Made by a program: the position numbers and the translations under genes | The notes under the pieces: model-generated | Seen by the model: the letters and a program-made list of their open reading frames with translations, nothing else | Told to the model about the DNA's origin: nothing | The model's database searches: none | Source: Treponema sp. | GTDB taxonomy: Bacteria > Spirochaetota > Spirochaetia > Treponematales > Breznakiellaceae | Assembly (NCBI GenBank): GCA_031275325.1 | Contig: JAISOX010000062.1 | Span: 1 to 35,885, forward strand | Length of the DNA: 35,885 nucleotides | Direction of reading: 5' to 3' | In this document: positions 28,740-35,885 of the stretch, piece after piece | Numbering within the stretch: position 1 is the stretch's first letter | How the letters are laid out: each line of letters starts with the position of its first letter

Positions 28740-29468
28740 CTACCAGGCATCAGCCATATCATCCGGGTCCCGGTTGTTCTCAGGGAATAGGTCTGTAACG
28801 GCCCGGAGATCATCTAAATAAAAATAATAAGTCCCCACCGTTTCCGCAGGATCGCAATCGACCCTGAACCCAGTCACCTTAATACCCAGATAGTTATTAT
28901 AATGATAATTCCGCTGTACAATCCCGCCTCTTCCATCATACGCCTGGGGAGGAATCGCCACGGTCAGTTTTTTCCATCCTTGGAAATTTAACTTTCCCAT
29001 GGAAAGCTCAAAAGGACGGCCAAGAGAATCTTGGATAAGGATCTTTAATTCATGATTAAAATTCCGTCCTACTGCCCACACGGAAATAGTCTTGGTTATC
29101 CCCTCAATAGGAATAGGCCGTAAGGGGGTTAAGGTAAAACTGACATGCCCTCGATGGAGAAAATCAACCCGGGTACCCAATACATGCTGATCAGGAATGT
29201 CCAGACCCTCTTCTTCCGGTAAAGGCTCTTTCCCTGCCGGAGCTCCTTCAAAAAGCCGAGAACTGATAAACCCGTTGTCTACAGAAATGGTAGGCCGCCA
29301 ATATCCGTCATGTTCGAATTTATCAACCGAAACCTCTTTCAGGTTCTGTTGAGCCGCATCAATCCCGATCCGACTCGGATCCGTAGAACCAACCGCCCCG
29401 TCCTGAGTCTGAGCGAACAAAGCCCCGCTCAACAAAAGACACAAGGCTATACCGCTTAATCGCTTCAT
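28740..29468 (-). CDS. Flagellar filament outer layer (sheath) protein FlaA family
   Basis: Signal peptide (ALCLLLSGALFA), ISVWAVGRNFNHELKILIQDSLGR, LNFQGWKKLTVAIPP, YYFYLDDLRAVTDLF, as in spirochaete FlaA. Confidence 0.85.
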   Translation of the reverse strand: MKRLSGIALCLLLSGALFAQTQDGAVGSTDPSRIGIDAAQQNLKEVSVDKFEHDGYWRPTISVDNGFISSRLFEGAPAGKEPLPEEEGLDIPDQHVLGTRVDFLHRGHVSFTLTPLRPIPIEGITKTISVWAVGRNFNHELKILIQDSLGRPFELSMGKLNFQGWKKLTVAIPPQAYDGRGGIVQRNYHYNNYLGIKVTGFRVDCDPAETVGTYYFYLDDLRAVTDLFPENNRDPDDMADAW

Positions 29469-30217
29469 TAAAGACCTCCCTCACTATTCCAGAATTCCTG
29501 CACCCGAGCAGGGTTTGCCAGCTCATCACCGTCATAAGGCGCCTCGAAAGTATCGGTAAGCACCTTGAGCTGATCAAAATAAATATAGAAGTTATCTACT
29601 TGTTCAGTAGGCGCCGTCCATATCCGGAATTTAACAAAGGTTAAAGGAGCAAGCCGGGGAAGTACCCGTTTAGCCTGGGGGAAATTTTTAGGTATGGCAA
29701 CCTGCAAATTTTTCCATCCCTGATAGGCAATAGATCCCAAATCAACCGTATGAATTACCCCCTGATAATCTCGCAGATAGGCTTCTATGTGGTAATTAAG
29801 ATTGGATCCCCATACCCACATATCCAGATATCGAACCCGGCCAGGAATAGGGATTTCAACGGCTCCTCCCTCTTCCTCACCTGCATTTACCGGATACACA
29901 TCGATCCAGTTATATCCCCGGCGATCAAAACGACCCCAAATACCAAGACTCTTAAGGTCTGCCCCATCAGGATTAGACCCAAAAAGCGCCGCAGGCCATG
30001 TAGCAACATACGTTACTTTGGGAAATGAATCTTCATCGGTTTTGGTGGCGAATTTACTAGCTTCAACCTTCCAGTCATATAGAGACTCATCATTTTGATC
30101 AAACGTCTCCAAAATCCTGGATTCAAGAGCCACCGCCTGCTCATCACCAAAAGCTGATAATACTGCTATACATGCCAAAAAAATTAAGCAAATAGCCCTG
30201 AAACTACCATGTTTCAT
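29468..30217 (-). CDS. Flagellar filament outer layer (sheath) protein FlaA family, second paralogue
   Basis: Signal peptide, LDMWVWGSNLNYHIEAYLRDYQGVIHTVDLGSIAYQGWKNLQVAIPKNFPQ, NFYIYFDQLKVLTDTFEAPYDGD; same architecture as its neighbour. Confidence 0.85.
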   Translation of the reverse strand: MKHGSFRAICLIFLACIAVLSAFGDEQAVALESRILETFDQNDESLYDWKVEASKFATKTDEDSFPKVTYVATWPAALFGSNPDGADLKSLGIWGRFDRRGYNWIDVYPVNAGEEEGGAVEIPIPGRVRYLDMWVWGSNLNYHIEAYLRDYQGVIHTVDLGSIAYQGWKNLQVAIPKNFPQAKRVLPRLAPLTFVKFRIWTAPTEQVDNFYIYFDQLKVLTDTFEAPYDGDELANPARVQEFWNSEGGL

Positions 30218-30260
30218 CCTATACTCCTTTTCAACGTAGGGAACTTTAAGATCAAATAAT

Positions 30261-30289
30261 AGTATACTTACTTATGAGACCTTTGTCAA
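30261..30289 (-). promoter_or_regulatory. Sigma70-type promoter upstream of the flaA pair
   Basis: Minus strand TTGACA (30289-30284)-17 nt-TATACT (30266-30261), 44 nt before the FlaA start codon. Confidence 0.8.
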
Positions 30290-30339
30290 ACCTCTCCAAG
30301 TATATATCATATTAATCCTCTTATGCAATAGCTTTTTAA

Positions 30340-31257
30340 TTAAAGTATACTTCTAAGAAGCACTTTTTTCAAACGGCTTAAAACCTCCTTATCCACTAGT
30401 CGCTGCCCTGGAAACACCCAGTCCGAAGGAACAACTTCTCCCTGCCTCCCCGGTATCATGGCTATCGTCTTCCCCGCCACTGCCCAAGGAGAATCATCTA
30501 CCACCAGCTTTACCGCCCTTGAGGTTACATCCGGATCAATCCAAGAAAATAAAATAACCGGTATCTCCAGATTTCGTTCAAGAAAGAGGGTCGCTTGCCC
30601 TTGCATAACCACGCAGGAAACATTTTGTATACTATCGGTATAATCTTGTTTTATATTGAGATATTTTGGCTCTTTTGTAAATCCTTGTTCCTGAAGCCCC
30701 ATGCTAAAGGCTTCCCGGTATTCAGCGGCAATTCCTTCGTTCTGAAAAAACAGGATCTCCCCCTGAGCAAGGACCTCTCCATCCCTTGAACCCTCATGTT
30801 GGGCAAAAATGCCGGCACAGAGCCCTGCCCGGTACAGATCCAACTTGGTATCGGTCCCCACAAAGATCCCTCCGGGGACCTGAGGATCCCGGTTCCGGCC
30901 TCCCAGGATAAAGACCGGTATGTGGGGAAATTGAGCTATATACCGTTCAGCCCCCTCATAATACCGGTAAGGGAACAATACTCCATAGGGGGCGCTGTGG
31001 GCTTCCTCTACCGCAAACAGCACCATATCCGGACCGGCGTTTTCTCCGATAAGCACCGGCTTAATCTGCCGCATCATCTTGAGGGTGGTTTCGAGGCGTT
31101 TTATACCGGCCCTCCGAATACCATACAGGGCATTAAAAGGGGCATCTGTAACCAGCAGCACCGGTGCCCGGAACCAAAAAACACCGGTCAGGAGGCTTAC
31201 CAGCAAGACCCCCAGAACAAGCACAAGGTATCGTTTTTTGAATCTTGGGCTACCCAT
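30340..31257 (-). CDS. Uncharacterised membrane-anchored periplasmic-binding-protein-like protein
   Basis: N-terminal TM (YLVLVLGVLLVSLLTGVFWF); Rossmann-like strands (PVLLVTDAPF, DMVLFAVEEA, PVFILGG, GIFVGTDTKLDLYRAGLCAGIFA). Fold is inference. Confidence 0.5.
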   Translation of the reverse strand: MGSPRFKKRYLVLVLGVLLVSLLTGVFWFRAPVLLVTDAPFNALYGIRRAGIKRLETTLKMMRQIKPVLIGENAGPDMVLFAVEEAHSAPYGVLFPYRYYEGAERYIAQFPHIPVFILGGRNRDPQVPGGIFVGTDTKLDLYRAGLCAGIFAQHEGSRDGEVLAQGEILFFQNEGIAAEYREAFSMGLQEQGFTKEPKYLNIKQDYTDSIQNVSCVVMQGQATLFLERNLEIPVILFSWIDPDVTSRAVKLVVDDSPWAVAGKTIAMIPGRQGEVVPSDWVFPGQRLVDKEVLSRLKKVLLRSIL

Positions 31258-31281
31258 ACTTAAACCATACTAAACTCAGGG

Positions 31282-31440
31282 ATGTCTGTAAAGGAGAGGT
31301 ATTACATTGGATGCCATGAAAGATTGACAAAAATCACCGAGACAATTCACCGTACCAGTTACAACCGAGATTACGCTGCCCCTGTTTTGGCGTCATGGGA
31401 CAGGCACCGGGTAAAACGGAGCAGGAAACCCTTCGCCTAA
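31282..31440 (+). pseudogene. Possible GNAT acetyltransferase N-terminal fragment
   Basis: Manual translation MSVKERYYIGCHERLTKITETIHRTSYNRDYAAPVLASWDRHRVKRSRKPFA*; ETIHRTSYNRDYAAPVLASW resembles the GNAT segment ETVHxxNxxDYxxEQLxAW; stops after 52 aa. Confidence 0.35.
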
Positions 31441-31497
31441 GCGTAAAACCCTCATACCCTCAAGACAGGAACCTGCTTTTTCAGGGATGAACGCAAG

Positions 31498-31647
31498 CTA
31501 TAAATAAGTTTGCTTGGCTTCTTTAAATTGGACACCGGAAGCTGTTACAGAACCATCCGTGCAGATGAACTTTAGACTATAGCCCGACTCCAATTGGATC
31601 CCGGTGATGTATCTTTTCTCAAACTTACAAGCAACAACAAGCGCAGG
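31498..31647 (-). pseudogene. Start-less coding-like fragment
   Basis: Minus-strand open frame ...PALVVACKFEKRYITGIQLESGYSLKFICTDGSVTASGVQFKEAKQTYL*; protein-like composition but no ATG/GTG/TTG after the upstream TAA. Confidence 0.3.
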
Positions 31648-31697
31648 TTATTCCGACAGTGGCCCTCCCAGATAATCTGCGCCGCCCCAAGTTCAAC

Positions 31698-32849
31698 TTA
31701 TTTAGTATTCGGCAATAAACTTGCCAGGTAATCTGATAAGACCGTACCATAGGTATCGTTGATCTTTTTTTCTGCCGCTACCACCGCCCGATTTTCCGCT
31801 TCTGAAAGAGAGATGTGTCCTTCCCGTCCGCTGATGTTAAAAGGCAAAAGCACGCTGGCATCTCTCGTATCAATAAGATGCGCTTCAATAGCATACCGGG
31901 TAAATTTGTTTTGCTGGTTGGGCATCTCCACCGGGGAAAAGTCAACCCGCACTTGCAGAACATACCGGGAGTCAGTACCACCGCTCCTGAATCCCTGCTT
32001 GGTAAGCGCGGAAGCAAAGGCATCTTTAATACGACTGAAACGGCCATCGGTAACCCTTACCGAAATGGGAATACTCTTGGTAATGTTCATCGCTTCCAGG
32101 CGATAATTATCCCCTTTTTTGATATCCCCGGACCCAACACCGGAAGGCCCCCCTACAATGGCTAAAACATTGGCATACACCCGGTTCACATCCGCAATGG
32201 TCGCGGCAAGCTGATACCGGGAAAATCCATCCAAACTCTGCTTCTCCTCAAGGGACATCGCAGTTAGATCATCAATGATCCGTTCATTGGACCGGATCAT
32301 ATCACTGTAGAGTCTTGATGCTTTTGCCTTTTCTAACACCGCTACCGCATAATAGGTGTTTTTACTATCAAACCATACATCCTCGATTTCCGCGCCTATA
32401 AGGGTATCCATGCCGGCGGAGGTCTTGATGGCGTTTTGCACCACCGTATTCTCGGAGACATTAACCGCGCCCTTGGAAACTGCTTCTGAATAGCTGGTGA
32501 TCGTCTTTAAGTCCGCCTGGACCGATTGACCAAAAACAGCTACCAGCCTTCCCAGGGCATCTTTCTCCGCTTGATTGCGGTCAACCCCATACCCCACCGC
32601 CGTAACATAGATGTTCTTGTCATACACCGCATCTGGAACGGAAACCCACGCAGGTTCATTACCCTCTCTGACCTTTACAGGAGCAGAGCCGGAGGACGTT
32701 CCCCCTTGGCTGGGGGCCCGGTTTCCACCCTCCATAGCGGCAACCGCAGTCTGGGCCGCAGCAACCGCATCATCCTCCCGGGACGGACTGCTGGCACAAC
32801 CTATAAGAGATACTGCCCACAATACCGCGAGGTATCTTATTTTAAACAT
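31698..32849 (-). CDS. LPP20-family lipoprotein
   Basis: Lipobox LIGC; PAWVSVPDAVYDKNIYVTAVGYGVDRNQAEKDALGRLVAVFGQSVQADLKT typical of the LPP20 domain. Confidence 0.8.
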   Translation of the reverse strand: MFKIRYLAVLWAVSLIGCASSPSREDDAVAAAQTAVAAMEGGNRAPSQGGTSSGSAPVKVREGNEPAWVSVPDAVYDKNIYVTAVGYGVDRNQAEKDALGRLVAVFGQSVQADLKTITSYSEAVSKGAVNVSENTVVQNAIKTSAGMDTLIGAEIEDVWFDSKNTYYAVAVLEKAKASRLYSDMIRSNERIIDDLTAMSLEEKQSLDGFSRYQLAATIADVNRVYANVLAIVGGPSGVGSGDIKKGDNYRLEAMNITKSIPISVRVTDGRFSRIKDAFASALTKQGFRSGGTDSRYVLQVRVDFSPVEMPNQQNKFTRYAIEAHLIDTRDASVLLPFNISGREGHISLSEAENRAVVAAEKKINDTYGTVLSDYLASLLPNTK

Positions 32850-34177
32850 ACAACCTCCACTAAATTAAGCTGGTCTTCCTTGACCGTTACCGTATTATCA
32901 AAAGAAGCGATCCGCCCGCCGTTTGCCCCATAGTAATGGGTAGTAAAAGAATAGGTGCCTGGATCCAGGGTAATACCCCCCACATAGGCCTTGGCAGGGA
33001 AATAACGGGAGATCCGCAGGTCCGCCTGTTCACTGGCCTCTGCAAAAACTTGGGTCCCTAGGCTGAGCATACTGAGCAGTAAACTCGTAGACCCATCATC
33101 GGCCTCCGCCGCCGCCGCATTAAGGGCAGATGAAGTTACCCCTTTAACCGTAGCCCGGATCACCGCTTTGAGGTATATCAGGTTGACCTTTTCTTTGAAC
33201 GTTTCCCGGGCCACGGCCTCCATATCTTCCAGTAATGCCAGGTCAAAGCGGTTCCCATCATCAAAAACCACCTCAATCTTATGCACCTGGGAGGGACGGC
33301 TTACCATGACCGGCAGGGCAATCTTGATATACCGGAAATCAGGCAGGGGTATCCGTATCGCCTCTTCGTTTTTGATCGGAGACAGGCCGCTGAATCCAAT
33401 CACATTAAGCCGGGCCTTCCCCGGAGGAATCCCCAATTCCTCGTCCAGGGACGGAGGCAGAGGATAGGCATATACGGAAGGAGCATTGACAAAAGCCACC
33501 TTGAGTTGGTCCCCATCAATCCGGGCGTCGTCATAGTTACCCACAGCCCGGTAAAACAGCATCCCCAGGTAACGGGCGAGGGCGGAGTCTGAAAATTGCG
33601 TGGCCGCTTCAGGATTCGGCGGAACAACCTCTCCTTCCGCCAGGGCCTTTTGCTGCAGATTGGTCCGGATCTCTCCGTATTTTGAAGCCAAAAACCGCAG
33701 TTTATTGTTCATCCGCCGAATCTCCACCAACGCGTCTTCTATCTTATGGTTATGGTAGTAGTTGAGGGCGTTAAAGACATTGATATAAATATCTTCGTAA
33801 TCCTCTCCGTCGTACTCCTTGGTTTTATCGTTCAACAAGTACGAACCAATTTCCATGGTGATGCTTTTCGTAAACGCCTCTTCTATGGCCCGTTCCCCTT
33901 GCTGAAGGAGTTGGGTAGAATCATCGTAGGCTTCCGCATAATGAGCGAGCATCCCCTTATCCAGATAATAGAGGATGGCATCTTTATCCCGGTAGATAGC
34001 CTTTTTGTCTTTTTCAAGTATGGCTATACCGGTCTGATGATCCCCCTGCTCCACGGCGTTGTCAATCTTCAGGTAGGGGTTTCCCGTGGCGCAGGAAAGA
34101 CAAAACAAGAGCCCTATAACAAAAATAGAAAACAGCGGAAAAAACAACCTCGTTTTTAGGGTTCCTTTTAACTGCAT
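32837..34177 (-). CDS. COG3014-type lipoprotein
   Basis: Lipobox CLSC; YYLDKGMLAHYAEAYDDSTQLLQQGERAIEEAFTKSI, DYEDIYINVFNALNYYHNHKIEDALVEIRRMNNKLRFL. Overlaps the LPP20 gene by 13 nt. Confidence 0.75.
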   Translation of the reverse strand: MQLKGTLKTRLFFPLFSIFVIGLLFCLSCATGNPYLKIDNAVEQGDHQTGIAILEKDKKAIYRDKDAILYYLDKGMLAHYAEAYDDSTQLLQQGERAIEEAFTKSITMEIGSYLLNDKTKEYDGEDYEDIYINVFNALNYYHNHKIEDALVEIRRMNNKLRFLASKYGEIRTNLQQKALAEGEVVPPNPEAATQFSDSALARYLGMLFYRAVGNYDDARIDGDQLKVAFVNAPSVYAYPLPPSLDEELGIPPGKARLNVIGFSGLSPIKNEEAIRIPLPDFRYIKIALPVMVSRPSQVHKIEVVFDDGNRFDLALLEDMEAVARETFKEKVNLIYLKAVIRATVKGVTSSALNAAAAEADDGSTSLLLSMLSLGTQVFAEASEQADLRISRYFPAKAYVGGITLDPGTYSFTTHYYGANGGRIASFDNTVTVKEDQLNLVEVVCLK

Positions 34178-34218
34178 GGCATACCCCCTATAAAAATTAA
34201 AGGCCCCTCAGGAAAGCC

Positions 34219-34845
34219 TTAGAGCTTTGCCTTAGGCCTTGTGATGACCTTCTTGATCTCGCTGTTCTGCGCCATCCATAACCGGGCGTTTGTTTCGATG
34301 TTGGTCATTTCCGCGTTCACAAAATAGGTTCTCGTGGCGGTATTCCCTGCGCCGTCAATGATGGTTTTAACGGATCCCGTGAGGAGGAAATCCGCTCCGG
34401 TTTCATTTCCCAAGGCTGCGGCGGTATCTTCGCTGGCATTACCCTGCTGATCCTGCCGTTCAGCCCGAAGATCACTGCGGGTCGATCCTCCCGCGACAAA
34501 ATCCGCTTTCCCGCTGTTAAATATGACGACTTCCATGGTGCTTGCGATGATAGAGGTATCAATATGTTCATCGCTGTCGTTTTTAAACGTACCCACTAAG
34601 ACCCGGGGGAGTCTACCGAGCTGGGCAGTGGCCTGCACGACCCGGGGGGAGTCAAGGCAGGCTTTAATGAGACTATCGCAGACGATCCTGACATCCGTAT
34701 CATTCCAATAACCGCTTAGATCGGTCTGCGTACCCGCATCAACCCGGCTAACCTTGGGGGTGGAACTACACCCGGATATAAGGGCCATAAGCACGCCGCC
34801 GATGAACAGTCCCCTGAGTCTTTTTATTGTTTGCTTCTTTTCCAT
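34219..34845 (-). CDS. Penicillin-binding-protein activator LpoB-family lipoprotein (COG3417)
   Basis: Lipobox ISGC; LSGYWNDTDVRIVCDSLIKACLDSPRV...RLPRVLVGTFKNDSDEHIDTSIIASTMEVVIFNSGKADFVAGG...GADFLLTGSVKTI. Confidence 0.82.
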   Translation of the reverse strand: MEKKQTIKRLRGLFIGGVLMALISGCSSTPKVSRVDAGTQTDLSGYWNDTDVRIVCDSLIKACLDSPRVVQATAQLGRLPRVLVGTFKNDSDEHIDTSIIASTMEVVIFNSGKADFVAGGSTRSDLRAERQDQQGNASEDTAAALGNETGADFLLTGSVKTIIDGAGNTATRTYFVNAEMTNIETNARLWMAQNSEIKKVITRPKAKL

Positions 34846-34881
34846 AAAAACCTCCTATCGGTTTATTGTTTGTATAGAATT

Positions 34882-34910
34882 ACTATACCTGGTTCTCTTA
34901 TCCCCGTCAA
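34882..34910 (-). promoter_or_regulatory. Sigma70-type promoter of the three-lipoprotein operon
   Basis: Minus strand TTGACG (34910-34905)-17 nt-TATAGT (34887-34882), then AGGAGG before the lpoB-like ATG. Confidence 0.75.
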
Positions 34911-34928
34911 CCCCTGGGAGGCATCTAA

Positions 34929-35222
34929 AAAAGATGGGGAAGGAGGTATACTTGGCATGGTTTTACCAGCAATGATGCCCAATATGACCTATTTTCCGGT
35001 CATACGGGACCCCAGGTAGCGGGGAACAAGCTGTACCTGGCCCAGGAAGGGATCATCCTTACCATACTGGCGGTCATCGCCATGGCCTTGGGCCGGAAAG
35101 ACAAGGGGCCGGAGAACACGACGCTCTTGAGGAAACTCCGGTTGACCGCGGCACAGGCCGGCAGTGAAACGAAAAGCAGCGGCATCGGGCGGGGGAAACA
35201 GCGGGCCTGGTCGAATGAATAG
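34929..35222 (+). pseudogene. Start-less open frame encoding a possible membrane-protein remnant
   Basis: Manual translation KRWGRRYTWHGFTSNDAQYDLFSGHTGPQVAGNKLYLAQEGIILTILAVIAMALGRKDKGPENTTLLRKLRLTAAQAGSETKSSGIGRGKQRAWSNE*; 97 aa without a canonical start near its 5' end. Confidence 0.35.
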
Positions 35223-35290
35223 CTTGAGCCCTTAGGCTTTCACGCTTCCTTTGCTCCCGGTTCAGGGTACTTTTATAAGCGCTCTCCCTG

Positions 35291-35474
35291 GACATAGCCT
35301 TAGTCAAGGATCAGACATAGCCTTAGTCAAGGGTTAGACATAGCCTTAGTCAAGGATCAGACATAGCCTATGTCAGGGGTTAGACATAGCCTTAGTCAAG
35401 GATCAGACATAGCCTATGTCAGGGGTTAGACATAGCCTTGGTCAAGGATCAAACATAGCCTTGGTCAGGGAATC
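35291..35474. repeat. Eight contiguous 23-bp tandem repeats
   Basis: Units begin at 35291, 35314, 35337, 35360, 35383, 35406, 35429, 35452; consensus gacatagccttagtcaaggatca alternating with gacatagcc(tta/tat)gtca(a/g)gggtta; last unit degenerate. Confidence 0.97.
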
Positions 35475-35534
35475 GGTTTTCCGTTCTGGGGCAATCCTTA
35501 GTACCAGGGCAAAAGATGAAAAACAGGGCGGGTT

Positions 35535-35885
35535 TTAGAAGCGGGGCGTGCCGAAAAACGTAAGCCGGCTCTCGCTGTAGAGGCGGCCAGAGACCGCCCG
35601 GTGAGGGAGCGGGGTGAAGCGCGCGCTCCCTGCTTGGGGGACAAGCTCCTTTACAAGGGGGTCTGCGAGAATCCATTTGAGATGAGGCGCGGACAGGGCC
35701 GCGCGGGCTTCATCTTCGGCGGCGAAAAGATAATCCCCGGGGCGCAGGAGTTCTTTGCCTTGGGAAAAGAAGGTGCCTATACTCACCGGGCCGGAACCCC
35801 CTTCGGTTTCAAGGTATGCGCGGAGGGAAGAGCAAAACAGGGCCTCCCCTACAATCATGGTTTCCGGCTTTTGTTCCGCTGCGGC
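35535..35885 (-). CDS. C-terminus of a nitrogenase-component-1-like (Oxidored_nitro) protein, N-terminus beyond the right edge
   Basis: Frame stays open to the window edge (AAAEQKPET upstream of the listed Met). ETMIVGEALFCSSLRAYLE...LRPGDYLFAAEDEARAAL...WILADPLVKELVP...ARFTPLPHRAVSGRLY resembles the C-terminal region of nitrogenase component 1 paralogues. Confidence 0.5.
   Translation of the reverse strand, partial: AAAEQKPETMIVGEALFCSSLRAYLETEGGSGPVSIGTFFSQGKELLRPGDYLFAAEDEARAALSAPHLKWILADPLVKELVPQAGSARFTPLPHRAVSGRLYSESRLTFFGTPRF

Noticed and set aside
35074-35307. 77-aa minus-strand ORF starting in the tandem array
   Set aside because: Starts inside non-coding repeats and is antisense to a more protein-like plus-strand frame.
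35291-35474. CRISPR array
   Set aside because: Repeats are directly contiguous with no unique spacers and no cas genes in the window.
1-35885. tRNA, rRNA, insertion sequence or prophage genes
   Set aside because: I saw no recognisable tRNA/rRNA sequence and no transposase or phage structural protein; the two tyrosine recombinases look cellular. A tRNAscan-SE and ISfinder run would be decisive.

Overview
The window looks like a spirochaete chromosome segment, most consistent with Treponema or a relative; that is my inference from family content and gene order, not a database result. Almost everything is on the minus strand. In coordinate order it contains: an RluA-family pseudouridine synthase cut by the left edge; trkH; plus-strand pth; the flagellar block fliJ-I-H-G-F-E-flgC-flgB; hslU-hslV; a XerC-like recombinase; topA; dprA; a TPR protein; a XerD-like recombinase; and a reduced dcw cluster (ftsZ-ftsA-ftsQ-ftsW-mraY-murF-ftsL-rsmH). 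The last third is accessory-like. It holds a plus-strand protein with a possible PD-(D/E)XK-like core plus C-terminal winged helix, two tandem FlaA-family sheath proteins, an orphan periplasmic-binding-like protein, a three-lipoprotein operon (LpoB/COG3417, COG3014, LPP20 families), gene remnants, an eight-unit 23-bp tandem array, and the C-terminus of a nitrogenase-component-1-like protein at the right edge. Best leads: (1) the three-lipoprotein operon behind its own sigma70-like promoter; (2) the nuclease-like/wHTH protein next to one copy of a dispersed hairpin-rich repeat whose second copy lies 27 kb away; (3) the 23-bp array with alternating unit types; (4) a FliA-type promoter match directly before flgB. 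Nothing here is a proven new system.
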